Shown: positions 25,520 to 34,238 of the stretch, one piece after another
Numbering within the stretch: position 1 is the stretch's first letter
Layout: the number at the start of each line of letters is the position of its first letter
From: a virus
IMG/VR virus record: IMGVR_UViG_3300027741_000023
Location: 62,001-126,000 of that record
Length of the DNA stretch: 64,000 nt
Direction: 5' to 3' (one strand)
Program-made: the position numbers and the translations under genes
The notes under the pieces: model-generated
What the model was told of the DNA's origin: nothing
The model's input: the letters and a program-made list of their open reading frames with translations, nothing else
Database searches by the model: none

Positions 25520-26007
25520 AAGCCAGTTGTAAATTGGCTGCGTTGGCAGCAAAAGAGCTGCCTTTGCTGCTGGACAAAGTGATCATAGAAGATGGCAAAA
25601 AGTATCGAGCATTTGGCAAATACACCATCCAACCTGTACCTGCAGGCGTTCAAGTTCGCATGCGTGATGATGATATTGGCACATTCTCTGGAACCAAACC
25701 TGCACTAGCGTGGTGTATAGCAGACAATCTAAACCACCTTAATTTGGCTAGACAAATACAACAATTAGATCAATCCATAACAAGATTGAGAAATGACATA
25801 TATGTACGTCGTGCATTGGCTGATCGCACAGCCGGGCACACATGGGAAAACTTGATTAACAAAACAAGTGCCAGGCATGAACATACGCAAGTCCTGGAGA
25901 AAGAACTAGCAAAATGTATAAATTTGGCTAAATACTGGCAACTACGAGGAAACTCAGATGAAACTAAACGAATTGGCCGTAACACGCCCAACACAACAAA
26001 TCGCTAA
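25516..26007 (+). CDS. Hypothetical protein
   Basis: Start at ATG 25516, overlapping the previous stop as ATGA. The 163-residue product has a compact N-terminal domain (KKYRAFGKYTIQPVPAGVQV) followed by long charged helices (LARQIQQLDQSITRLRNDIY). Its last 50 bases overlap the start of the next gene, in which a late promoter is embedded. Function unknown. Confidence 0.65.
   Translation: MKASCKLAALAAKELPLLLDKVIIEDGKKYRAFGKYTIQPVPAGVQVRMRDDDIGTFSGTKPALAWCIADNLNHLNLARQIQQLDQSITRLRNDIYVRRALADRTAGHTWENLINKTSARHEHTQVLEKELAKCINLAKYWQLRGNSDETKRIGRNTPNTTNR
25929..25934 (+). promoter_or_regulatory. Late promoter (GGCTAAATAC)
   Basis: GGCTAAATACTGG lies inside the end of the 25516 gene, 23 bases before the ATG at 25958, with GAGGAA between. 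GGCTAAATAC recurs exactly at 28760. Confidence 0.55.
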
Positions 26008-26848
26008 AGTGTTTGAAGGTCACTTTGATCAGTCAGTCAAATTTGATACTTTGAACCGCAACCAATTGCATAACATGTATCGCCAGGTGCGAGGTGTATT
26101 AAGCGAAGTACGTTCTAGCCCTGCTCGCCATAATAGCGAAAAGAATCCGTCTTATCTCAAACTCATGATGATGGAACAAGCATTGGCTGAAAAGATCTAC
26201 GAAGATGAAATGGCTGCTGCAACTCCAGGAGCAGCACCTGGTATAAATCCTCAACAAGCTGCTGCTATGGCTGCTAAACAAAAAGTGGATACTGTTAAAA
26301 AGCTCGAAACAGATCTTGAAGCAAAGAAAAAAGAAGTCACTGATCTTCAAAATCAACTCAATGCTGCTAAAACCACTACCACAGTGCAAGAATGGCGTCG
26401 TCGTGCTCAAGCTGGTGGTTACTACCTTAGTGAAGGAGAAGTACAACAGGCGCAAGTGGTATTGGCTGCACAAGACATGGTTGACAAAATGCAAAGCATG
26501 ATTGAAGACAGCACTGAGATGCAATTTAAAGAATTGCCAGCCCTGGTTGATTCAATTAAAAATCAAATTGGACCAGACCAAGCAGCACAGTTCAACAATG
26601 ATGCACAAGCAGCACTCAGCGGATTGGTGCAAAACTTACAAGGCAGCAAGCAACAACTGGAACAAGCTCTTGGTGTAGTTACTGGACAAGCGCCTACTCC
26701 GGGTGCCGACATGGGCATGACTCCTCCTCCAGGTGGAGATATGGGACTAGCAGGTCCTCCACCTGGTGAAGAAGCTGGTGCTGAACTCCCGCCCGAAGAA
26801 CCAGCAATTGGTGGACCAGCGGCAGCTCTAGGCCGTGAGCGTAGATAA
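25958..26848 (+). CDS. Virion-associated coiled-coil protein with Pro/Gly-rich tail
   Basis: The 296-residue product has an N-terminal segment starting MKLNELAV, a conserved-looking helical part (YLKLMMMEQALAEKIYEDEM), a central coiled coil (KLETDLEAKKKEVTDLQNQL), and a flexible Pro/Gly/Glu-rich C-terminus of about 50 residues. Its late promoter and place among structural genes suggest a virion or assembly protein. The N-terminus contains LNE, resembling prohead-protease sites (L/I-x-E) of T4-type phages. Confidence 0.65.
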   Translation: MKLNELAVTRPTQQIAKVFEGHFDQSVKFDTLNRNQLHNMYRQVRGVLSEVRSSPARHNSEKNPSYLKLMMMEQALAEKIYEDEMAAATPGAAPGINPQQAAAMAAKQKVDTVKKLETDLEAKKKEVTDLQNQLNAAKTTTTVQEWRRRAQAGGYYLSEGEVQQAQVVLAAQDMVDKMQSMIEDSTEMQFKELPALVDSIKNQIGPDQAAQFNNDAQAALSGLVQNLQGSKQQLEQALGVVTGQAPTPGADMGMTPPPGGDMGLAGPPPGEEAGAELPPEEPAIGGPAAALGRERR

Positions 26849-27195
26849 TGCGAATCAACGAAGTAGAAGCAGACGATACCGCAGACCGACTCTTGGCCTT
26901 GGCTAGGTTTGCTGTGGGTAGAGCACAAGATACTTCTGCCAAGAAGCAAATGCCAGTGCAGGCATTTATTAATCGAGCACAAAGTATGGGGATAGACATC
27001 ACTCCTGACACTTTGCAAACTCTAGTTGGGCAACCACCACTCAGTGGCCTAATTGAACCCATGAGTCCGGACGCTACCGAATTAATATTCAAAGGTGGCG
27101 ATCAACCCGGACCAGTTACAATGCCGGTAAATCAAGCACAGGATATTGTGGCATCTGCTGCACAATCCGCAATGAAAAAAGATCGTAGTATCTAA
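26848..27195 (+). CDS. Hypothetical virion-cluster protein
   Basis: The 115-residue product starts MRINEVEADD and has a helical N-terminal half and a loop-rich C-terminus. The ATG overlaps the previous stop by one base (TAATG), so it is coupled to the 25958 gene. The INE near the N-terminus mirrors LNE in its neighbour. Function unknown. Confidence 0.6.
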   Translation: MRINEVEADDTADRLLALARFAVGRAQDTSAKKQMPVQAFINRAQSMGIDITPDTLQTLVGQPPLSGLIEPMSPDATELIFKGGDQPGPVTMPVNQAQDIVASAAQSAMKKDRSI

Positions 27196-27205
27196 TCCAT
27201 TGTTG

Positions 27206-27234
27206 TTGACACAGCGGAGTAAATACCTTACAAT
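27206..27234 (+). promoter_or_regulatory. Dual promoter of iscU: sigma70-like with embedded late core
   Basis: TTGACA (27206-27211), a 17-base spacer and TACAAT (27229-27234) form a good sigma70 promoter; TAAATA (27220-27225) lies between the boxes and is a late-promoter core. Expression both early and late is implied. Confidence 0.65.
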
Positions 27235-27244
27235 AACTGTAAGG
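27226..27244 (+). promoter_or_regulatory. Hairpin at the 5' end of the iscU late transcript
   Basis: CCTTAC (27226-27231) pairs with GTAAGG (27239-27244) around 7 bases. It would lie at the start of the late mRNA, and its GGA is the likely ribosome-binding site, so it could affect stability or translation. Confidence 0.5.
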
Positions 27245-27252
27245 AAAAACTC

Positions 27253-27627
27253 ATGGCATATTCAAATCAAGTAATCGATCATTATGAAAACCCACGCAAT
27301 GTGGGGTCGTTCTCCAAGGACGACACTGACATCGGCACGGGCATGGTTGGTGCACCTGCTTGCGGAGATGTAATGAAATTGCAGATAAAAGTTCAAGATG
27401 GAATTATCACAGATGCAAGATTTAAAACGTATGGTTGCGGAAGCGCGATTGCGTCAAGTTCGCTGGTTACTGAATGGGTCAAAGGACGGACACTTGCCCA
27501 AGCAGCAGCGATTAAAAATAGCGAGATTGCTAGCGAGCTTGCCCTCCCCCCAGTTAAAATTCATTGTTCAATACTTGCAGAAGATGCGATCAAAGCCGCA
27601 GTAGCAGATTATCAACAACGACATTAA
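27253..27627 (+). CDS. iscU: IscU-type iron-sulfur cluster scaffold
   Basis: The 124-residue product matches IscU closely: HYENPRNVGSF at the N-terminus, C37 and D39 in GAPACGDVMKLQ, C62 in YGCGSAIASSS, the HscA-recognition motif LPPVK at 98-102, and H104-C105 in KIHCSILAEDA. All three cluster-binding Cys and the conserved Asp and His are present, so it should be functional. It assembles [2Fe-2S]/[4Fe-4S] clusters with host IscS and chaperones, none of which are in the window. The A-type carrier gene follows. Confidence 0.95.
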   Translation: MAYSNQVIDHYENPRNVGSFSKDDTDIGTGMVGAPACGDVMKLQIKVQDGIITDARFKTYGCGSAIASSSLVTEWVKGRTLAQAAAIKNSEIASELALPPVKIHCSILAEDAIKAAVADYQQRH

Positions 27628-27700
27628 CATGCGATTGATATTTTTTTATTGAACAAACACAACTTAGAGCATAACTGGCAACAACTGTACGATCGTCCTT

Positions 27701-28024
27701 ATGATTACATTGACTGATATTGCTCGAAGCAAAATACAACGATTGCTAGAGAAACGCGGAGGCGTGGGCATTCGTTTGGCAGTAAAAACTACAGGTTGCT
27801 CTGGACTAGCTTATGTGCTAGAATATGTTGATGAACACACTGCCGACGATACCACAATAAACTATGCTCAATCTGGTTTTTCTGTGATAGTGGACAAAAA
27901 ACACGAAGTATATCTTTCAGGTATGACCGTGGATTATGTTCGACAAGGACTCAACGAGGGATTTGAATTCTCCAATCCCAACGAGCGCGATCGCTGCGGA
28001 TGTGGAGAAAGTTTTAGAGTTTAA
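27701..28024 (+). CDS. iscA: A-type iron-sulfur carrier (IscA/ErpA-like)
   Basis: The 107-residue product shows the family signature: ITLTDIARSKIQ at the N-terminus, TGCSGLAY with C33, and the C-terminal CGCGESF with C99 and C101, the three conserved cluster ligands. It delivers clusters from the scaffold to target apoproteins. It lies 73 bases after iscU; the gap holds no recognisable site. The 3' end overlaps the next frame. IscA, ErpA and SufA cannot be separated by eye. Confidence 0.93.
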   Translation: MITLTDIARSKIQRLLEKRGGVGIRLAVKTTGCSGLAYVLEYVDEHTADDTTINYAQSGFSVIVDKKHEVYLSGMTVDYVRQGLNEGFEFSNPNERDRCGCGESFRV

Positions 28025-28742
28025 TTTGTACAATCCAAAATTTGATTATCAAGAAATCCCCAGAGTCACAATAGACGGCAAACGTTTCTATGCCACACCT
28101 GATGGAAACAAGTTGCCGTCGGTGACTACTATTCTTGACAAAACCAAAAGCGAAGAAAGCAAAGCAGCACTACACAATTGGCGCCGTGCAGTGGGTGCAG
28201 AAAAAGCACAGCAAATCACTACCGAAGCTGCCAATCGTGGCACACGTATGCACACATATCTCGAAGACTATGTGAAAACAGGCGCAATCAAAGAACGTGG
28301 CACCAATCCGTTTAGTTGGTCAAGTCACGAAATGGCCAAGACTGTGATCCGTGATGGATTAAAAAATGTAAATGAATTCTGGGGTATTGAAGTACCGTTA
28401 TACTTTCCCAAGATATATGCAGGTACCACCGACGGTGCAGGCCTGCACCTAAATGAAGAATCTATATTGGATTACAAACAATCTAACAAGCCCAAGAAGC
28501 GTGAATGGATTGATGATTACTTTGTTCAACTGTGTGCGTATGCAGAAGCACACAACGAATTGCATGGCACAAAAATACGCAAGGGTGTGATTCTCATGTG
28601 TGTAAAACCTGAACTTGATGCAAGTCACAATATCATCAGTGCTCCTCAATATCAAGAATTTGTGTTGGAAGGTGTTGAGTACGATCGTTATCGTGACTTG
28701 TGGTGGCGCAAAGTAGAAGAATACTATACCCGGCACATTTAG
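28002..28742 (+). CDS. PD-(D/E)XK (RecB-like) exonuclease
   Basis: The product has the RecB/Cas4-type nuclease core: GTTDGAG, then SILDYKQS where Asp and Lys are the catalytic D-x-K, then DDYFVQLCAYAEAHN as the Q-containing helix. An N-terminal IDGKRFYATPDGNKLPSVTT matches related phage exonucleases. The start is uncertain: GTG 28002 is given, overlapping iscA by 23 bases; TTG 28026 or ATG 27936 are alternatives. Some relatives (AddB, Cas4) carry an iron-sulfur cluster, but the required Cys set is not seen here. Confidence 0.75.
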   Translation: MEKVLEFNLYNPKFDYQEIPRVTIDGKRFYATPDGNKLPSVTTILDKTKSEESKAALHNWRRAVGAEKAQQITTEAANRGTRMHTYLEDYVKTGAIKERGTNPFSWSSHEMAKTVIRDGLKNVNEFWGIEVPLYFPKIYAGTTDGAGLHLNEESILDYKQSNKPKKREWIDDYFVQLCAYAEAHNELHGTKIRKGVILMCVKPELDASHNIISAPQYQEFVLEGVEYDRYRDLWWRKVEEYYTRHI

Positions 28743-28761
28743 TTGCCTGACTGATTCTGGC

Positions 28762-28767
28762 TAAATA
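28762..28767 (+). promoter_or_regulatory. Late promoter of the tail fibre gene
   Basis: GGCTAAATACAC is 21 bases before the ATG at 28789; AGGA precedes the start. Same 10-base core as at 25927. Confidence 0.6.
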
Positions 28768-28788
28768 CACCACAGAATTAGGACTCAC

Positions 28789-30375
28789 ATGGCAATAGTT
28801 CAAGTATCACGAATAACAAACCGTAAAGGTCTAGCAGAAAATCTGCCGCAACTAGCTGGCGCAGAATTAGGCTGGGCCATTGACCAACGTCGGCTATACA
28901 TCGGCAATGGAACCTTGCAAGACGGCGCACCTGTAATAGGCAATACAGAAGTTCTCACTGAATACAGTGATATATTGCTGGTGGGTGGTGCATACACTTA
29001 CGCAGGCACCGCTGCTGGATATACAGTACAAACTGGAGCATCATCAGGAAGTCCAATTAGTATTCCGCTGCAAAGTTGGCTAGATCAATTTGCCAGTGTG
29101 CTGAGCTTTGGAGCAGTAGGTGATGGTGTAACTGATAATACCGATGCTATCAATCGTGCATTGTTTCAATTGTACTGTAGAGAACCAAATCCACAAATAC
29201 GCAGATCATTGTTCTTTCCAGCCGGACGTTACTTGGTCACTGGTTTAATCAAAATTCCACCTTATGCATTGTTATGTGGTGAAGGTATCAACTCTAGTGT
29301 TATTGTTTTAGATGCAGCCAGTGCCAGTCAGTATGTGGCGGTGTACTGCGACAGCTTACAGCAAACAGGAGTGAACATTGGCAACAATGGTGCCACACCT
29401 CCTGTGGATATTTCCATATCCAACATGGGTTTTGAAGCTGAGGGTCTGGCAGATGTATTCTTGGTCGAAGATGCTGAACAATGTACGTTTACAGATGTGA
29501 GCTTTTTGGGATCACTGGGCAAAGCTGATCTAGTAGATGCTGTTGACGATACAGCATGTGTGAGATTTTCATCCACTGCCAGTTTGGTTTGTAACAATAT
29601 CACTTTCCGTCGATGCACGTTTGGCGGTACTACCTGGGCATTTGAAACCCCCAATCAAGTGCAAGGTGTATTGGTCACAGAAAGTACACTCAATACTCAC
29701 TATCAAGGAGTGTTGCTAGGCGATCCTGCCCCAGTAAGTGGCGGTCCCACTGGATTCCGTTTCTTGGGCAATGTGTTTGATAACATCTATGCTGAAGGTA
29801 TCGTGATTGCTGCCAACACTGGAATGAATGCCAGTGGTTACAACATGTTCTATGATGTGGGTAATCACTTCAACGGCACTACCTCTCCAGCAACCGCAGT
29901 GATTAATTTTCTAGGACAAAACAATGTCAGCGTTGGTGACATGTTCCAACGTACCACAGCCTATGCTGGTACATATCCTCGGGTGAACATCAACAACGGT
30001 ATCAACATAGCATTTGATGCGGCTAGTCAAACACAACAAGGCACCTATGTACGTCAAACTGGTGCTACCGGAACACTACTCAACAACACTGCCAACCAGA
30101 CCATATTGACATTTAATGCCACAGCGATCAGAGCAGTACAGATCAACTATACCATAGTACGGAATGTCAATGTCAGAACAGGAGTGTACACCATTGTGGC
30201 CGGCACCGACTCAGCAGGTACAAATATACAAGGATCAGATACTGGTGTGCAAAATGTAGCACCTGGTGTTACTTTCAGTGTCAGCGAAACTGCTGGTATT
30301 GTGAGTTGGAAAGCTGCTACCACTAACACTGGCATTGCAGCAACTATTAACTATTCAGTAACCAAACTTGCTTGA
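28789..30375 (+). CDS. Tail fibre or spike with pectate-lyase fold
   Basis: The 528-residue product starts with the virion-attachment type segment AELGWAIDQRRLYIGNG, found at the N-terminus of many phage fibres, then VLSFGAVGDGVTDNTDAINR (about 104-123), the entry to a pectate-lyase-like right-handed beta helix, which continues with repeated Asn/Gly/Thr-rich turns. Such spikes bind or cut surface polysaccharide. A beta-sandwich-like C-terminus follows. It has its own late promoter. Confidence 0.85.
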   Translation: MAIVQVSRITNRKGLAENLPQLAGAELGWAIDQRRLYIGNGTLQDGAPVIGNTEVLTEYSDILLVGGAYTYAGTAAGYTVQTGASSGSPISIPLQSWLDQFASVLSFGAVGDGVTDNTDAINRALFQLYCREPNPQIRRSLFFPAGRYLVTGLIKIPPYALLCGEGINSSVIVLDAASASQYVAVYCDSLQQTGVNIGNNGATPPVDISISNMGFEAEGLADVFLVEDAEQCTFTDVSFLGSLGKADLVDAVDDTACVRFSSTASLVCNNITFRRCTFGGTTWAFETPNQVQGVLVTESTLNTHYQGVLLGDPAPVSGGPTGFRFLGNVFDNIYAEGIVIAANTGMNASGYNMFYDVGNHFNGTTSPATAVINFLGQNNVSVGDMFQRTTAYAGTYPRVNINNGINIAFDAASQTQQGTYVRQTGATGTLLNNTANQTILTFNATAIRAVQINYTIVRNVNVRTGVYTIVAGTDSAGTNIQGSDTGVQNVAPGVTFSVSETAGIVSWKAATTNTGIAATINYSVTKLA

Positions 30376-30794
30376 TGTGGTGTTCAACCTTTGAACAACG
30401 CTTGGCAGCGTGGAACACTTTACGAGATCGTGTTTGCATGCTGCCCAAGCCCGATGCCTTGGAGGAGATCAATTCCTGGTGGCAGCAAACTCCATGGCGA
30501 GCGTATCATTTACACTGGGACGATCGTGTGGATTGGCCTGATCCCTGGCAACTTCTGAGCGACAACATCTATTGTGATCTTGCTCGCGGGCTAGGAATCC
30601 TGTATACTATCACTGTGCTGGATCGTGATGATCTTCAAGATGCTGTGTTGGTTGATTCTGATCAGGGCAATTTAGTCCTGGTCGAGGGTGGAAAATATAT
30701 ATTGAATTGGGATCAGTCTATAGGGTTAAATATCAACCTACAGCAAAATAAACATCACATTGCACAGAGCGATGTAAAACAACAACTATATTGA
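30375..30794 (+). CDS. Hypothetical protein of T4-type phages
   Basis: Start at ATG 30375 overlapping the fibre stop by one base (TGATG). The 139-residue product is Trp-rich (WWQQTPWRAYHLHWDD, WPDPWQLLSDNIYCDLARGL) and looks strongly conserved in character. It lies between fibre and nrdA. Function unknown. Confidence 0.65.
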   Translation: MWCSTFEQRLAAWNTLRDRVCMLPKPDALEEINSWWQQTPWRAYHLHWDDRVDWPDPWQLLSDNIYCDLARGLGILYTITVLDRDDLQDAVLVDSDQGNLVLVEGGKYILNWDQSIGLNINLQQNKHHIAQSDVKQQLY

Positions 30795-30798
30795 GTAT

Positions 30799-33120
30799 AT
30801 GACACAGATCACAGTTATCAAACGCAACGGAAGAAAAGAACAATTGAGCCTGGAAAAATGGCAAACCCAAATTGCCAAAGTATGTTCGGGTATCGCAGAC
30901 GTAAGTCAAAGCATGGTAGAGATCAAAGCACAGATGCATTTTTATGATGGCATCACTACCAAAGAAATTGATGGAGTTACACTACGAGCCATTGTGGATC
31001 TAATTGACATAGAACACAATCCTGATGTTGGCCATACCAACTATCAATATGTGGCAGGCAAGCAACGTCTCAGCATGCTGCGCAAAGACGTATATGGCTC
31101 TTATGAGCCTCCCCACCTGTATGAAATTGTGAAGAAAAACGTGGCCACTGGCTTGTACACTCCGGAACTGCTGGAATGGTACGACCAAGCTGACTGGAAT
31201 CGTATGCAGGACATGATAGATCATTCAAAAGATGAACAATACGGCTATGCTGCCATTGAGCAACTGATTGAAAAGTATCTAGTAAAGAATCGTGCCACAA
31301 AGGAAACTTATGAAACTCCACAAATTAGATACATGGTCGCGGCCGCTACTGTATTTCACTCAGAAGAACCCAACACAGCAAGAATGCGATACATCAAAGA
31401 ATATTACAATGCTGCAAGTGATGGTCTTTTTACTCTTGCTACTCCTGTTCTGGCTGGCCTGGGCACACCTACTAAACAATTTTCAAGTTGCGTTCTTATT
31501 CGGTCTGATGACGACCTTGATAGTATCTTTGCTAGTGGTGAAATGATGGCCAAGTATGCCAGCAAACGTGCTGGCATTGGCCTGGAAATTGGACGACTGC
31601 GACCATTAGGTAGCCCCATACGCGGCGGGGAGATCATGCATACTGGCATGATACCATTTTTGAAGAAATGGTTTGGTGACTTGCGTAGTTGCTCACAAGG
31701 AGGAATCCGCAATGCTTCTGCTACTGTGTTTTATCCCATCTGGCATCATCAGTTTGATGATCTTATTGTTCTTAAGAATAACCAAGGAACAGAAGAAACT
31801 CGGGTTCGACATATGGACTATGGAGTGGTACTTTCTGCCTTCTTCTGGAGAAGATTTAAAAACCGAGAAAACATAACTTTCTTTGACCCCAACGAAGTTC
31901 CGGATCTATACGAAGCATTTTACAAAAATACTCAACAGTTTGAAGAGCTGTATGTGAAGTATGAAAAACGTAAAGATCTACGCAAGAAGACCATGAGCGC
32001 AGAAGAAGTGTTCAAGTCGGGCATCTTGAAAGAGCGCACGGACACTGGCCGTATCTATCTAGTGTTCATTGACAATGTGATGAATCAAGGACCATTTGAT
32101 CCTGAATATCACACCATTTACCAGAGTAACTTATGCTGTGAAATACTTTTGCCAACAAAATCATTCAAAAGACTCGACGACCCCAAAGGACGTATCGCAC
32201 TTTGCACACTTGGAAGCATCAACTGGGGAGCATTCCGTAATCCAGAAGATATGCGCCGTGCTTGCCGTATTCTACATCGCAGTCTTAACAACATATTGGA
32301 TTACCAAGATTTTCTTTCCATCCAATCCAAACTAAGCAATGATGAGATTCGCCCATTGGGCATTGGTATCACTAACTTGGCATACTGGCATGCCAAACGC
32401 AATCTCAAATATGGTGACAAGGATGCACTGGCTGAACTCAAAACATGGATGGAACATCAAACATTCTATCTCACTGAAATGAGTGTTGAGCTAGCTAAGG
32501 AACGCGGCAAGTGTGTGGGTAGTGATCACACACGTTATGGGCAAGGCATGTTTCCTTGGGAATTACGTGCTAACGGAGTAAACGAACTAACTGATTTTGC
32601 TCCTGAATTAGACTGGGAGCCATTACGTGCCGATATGAAACAGTATGGTGTACGCAATGCTACCAACGGTGCTGTGGCGCCTGTGGAATCCAGTTCAGTT
32701 GCTATCAACTCAACCAATGGTATTGAAATGCCAATGAGCCTAATCAGTGTAAAAGAATCCAAAGCAGGATCATTTGTACAGGTTGTTCCTGAATATCACA
32801 AGTTGAAAAATAAATATCAATTGATGTGGGAACAGAAAGATTGTGACGGTTATTTGAAAACAGCCGCAGTGATTGCAGCGTATGTTGATCAATCAATCAG
32901 CACCAATACTTTTTACAATCCTGCGCATTTTCCAGATCGTAAAGTGCCCACCACTTTGATTGCTCGAAATCTTATGCAATCACATGCGTGGGGACTAAAA
33001 ACTTTTTACTACAGCTTGATCAACAAGCAAGGTTCAAAAGCTGATGCAGAAATAGCACCTGCAATGTTGGAACCAATTGACTTTGACAACGAAGAAGATT
33101 GCGAAGCATGTAAACTATAA
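30799..33120 (+). CDS. nrdA: Ribonucleotide reductase class Ia, alpha subunit
   Basis: The 773-residue product has an N-terminal ATP cone (IKRNGRKEQLSLEKWQ), the active-site Cys in FSSCVLIR, the thiyl-radical site NLCCEILLPT, the partner Cys in ALCTLGSINW, and the C-terminal CEACKL tail for thioredoxin/glutaredoxin regeneration. It reduces ribonucleoside diphosphates to deoxy forms for phage DNA synthesis. nrdB follows after 8 bases and a glutaredoxin is three genes on. The intact ATP cone implies allosteric control. Confidence 0.97.
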   Translation: MTQITVIKRNGRKEQLSLEKWQTQIAKVCSGIADVSQSMVEIKAQMHFYDGITTKEIDGVTLRAIVDLIDIEHNPDVGHTNYQYVAGKQRLSMLRKDVYGSYEPPHLYEIVKKNVATGLYTPELLEWYDQADWNRMQDMIDHSKDEQYGYAAIEQLIEKYLVKNRATKETYETPQIRYMVAAATVFHSEEPNTARMRYIKEYYNAASDGLFTLATPVLAGLGTPTKQFSSCVLIRSDDDLDSIFASGEMMAKYASKRAGIGLEIGRLRPLGSPIRGGEIMHTGMIPFLKKWFGDLRSCSQGGIRNASATVFYPIWHHQFDDLIVLKNNQGTEETRVRHMDYGVVLSAFFWRRFKNRENITFFDPNEVPDLYEAFYKNTQQFEELYVKYEKRKDLRKKTMSAEEVFKSGILKERTDTGRIYLVFIDNVMNQGPFDPEYHTIYQSNLCCEILLPTKSFKRLDDPKGRIALCTLGSINWGAFRNPEDMRRACRILHRSLNNILDYQDFLSIQSKLSNDEIRPLGIGITNLAYWHAKRNLKYGDKDALAELKTWMEHQTFYLTEMSVELAKERGKCVGSDHTRYGQGMFPWELRANGVNELTDFAPELDWEPLRADMKQYGVRNATNGAVAPVESSSVAINSTNGIEMPMSLISVKESKAGSFVQVVPEYHKLKNKYQLMWEQKDCDGYLKTAAVIAAYVDQSISTNTFYNPAHFPDRKVPTTLIARNLMQSHAWGLKTFYYSLINKQGSKADAEIAPAMLEPIDFDNEEDCEACKL

Positions 33121-33128
33121 AGAACAAT

Positions 33129-34229
33129 ATGTCACAAGCACAATACAATTTACACACCAAAACAGATTATCTAAATCGAAAGATGTTTCTGGACCCAGCA
33201 GGGCCAGTAACTATTCAACGCTTTGAAGAAGTCAAGTATAAAAAGATTGCAGACTTTGAAGCCACTGCACGTGGTTTCTTCTGGCAACCTGAAGAAATCA
33301 GCCTCAGCAAAGATGCCAATGACTTTAAGGATGCCAGCGATGCTGTCAAGCATATTTTTACCAGCAATCTGTTGCGTCAGACTGCCCTGGACAGTTTGCA
33401 AGGACGTGGTCCTACACAAGTATTCACTCCAGTATGCAGCTTGCCAGAAGTAGAAGCATTGATGTACAACTGGGGATTCTTTGAAACAAACATTCACTCG
33501 AAGAGTTACAGTCATATCATTCGTAATATCTACAACGTGCCTAAAGATGTTTTCAATACCATTCATGACACAACCGAAATTGTAGACATGGCATCTAGTG
33601 TAGGCCAATATTACGATGACCTGCACCGAATCAACTGCGCAAAAGAGCTGGGCCAACCAGTAGAAGAAATTGAACATGTTCGTGCAGTCTGGATGGCATT
33701 GCATGCCAGCTATGCATTGGAAGCATTCCGCTTCATGGTATCGTTTGCCACAAGCCTTGCCATGGTTGAAAACAAGATCTTCATTGGCAATGGCAATATC
33801 ATTGGATTGATTTTGCAAGACGAATTGCTGCACAAAGGGTGGACAGCATATCTCATCAACCAAGTGGTCAAAGAAGACAGTCGGTTTGCTGCTGCCAAAG
33901 AAGCTTGCGAAGCAGAAGTATATGCCTTGTATCTGGACGTGATTCGCGAAGAAAAAGCCTGGGCTGATTACTTGTTCAAGATGGGGCCAGTGATTGGACT
34001 CAATGCCAACATTCTCAAAGACTTTGTGGATTACACAGCAGTTGGTGCGCTCAAAGACATTGGTATCAAGTATCAAGCAGTGGCACCACGTAGCACACCT
34101 ATTCCTTGGTTTAACAAACATTCGGACACGTCAAAGAAACAAACTGCACTGCAAGAGAATGAATCAACTAACTATGTTATTGGAGTCATGAGTGAAAGCC
34201 TGGACTACGATCAACTACCTAGTTTATAA
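33129..34229 (+). CDS. nrdB: Ribonucleotide reductase class Ia, beta subunit
   Basis: The 366-residue product carries the diiron-tyrosyl radical scaffold: FWQPEEISLSKD, ALMYNWGFFETNIHSKSYSH with E and H ligands, EAFRFMVSF, and LILQDELLHKGWTAYLIN with the second E/H set. The C-terminal tail ends in an acidic, Leu-rich peptide that would dock on NrdA. It forms the radical for the alpha subunit encoded just upstream. Confidence 0.96.
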   Translation: MSQAQYNLHTKTDYLNRKMFLDPAGPVTIQRFEEVKYKKIADFEATARGFFWQPEEISLSKDANDFKDASDAVKHIFTSNLLRQTALDSLQGRGPTQVFTPVCSLPEVEALMYNWGFFETNIHSKSYSHIIRNIYNVPKDVFNTIHDTTEIVDMASSVGQYYDDLHRINCAKELGQPVEEIEHVRAVWMALHASYALEAFRFMVSFATSLAMVENKIFIGNGNIIGLILQDELLHKGWTAYLINQVVKEDSRFAAAKEACEAEVYALYLDVIREEKAWADYLFKMGPVIGLNANILKDFVDYTAVGALKDIGIKYQAVAPRSTPIPWFNKHSDTSKKQTALQENESTNYVIGVMSESLDYDQLPSL

Positions 34230-34238
34230 AGGAATATC

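Noticed and set aside
31310-31546. Leu-rich membrane-like frame inside nrdA with AAAGGA before an ATG
   Set aside because: nrdA has several hydrophobic frames in this shifted phase, so it is most simply a by-product of nrdA codons; the ribosome site alone is not enough.
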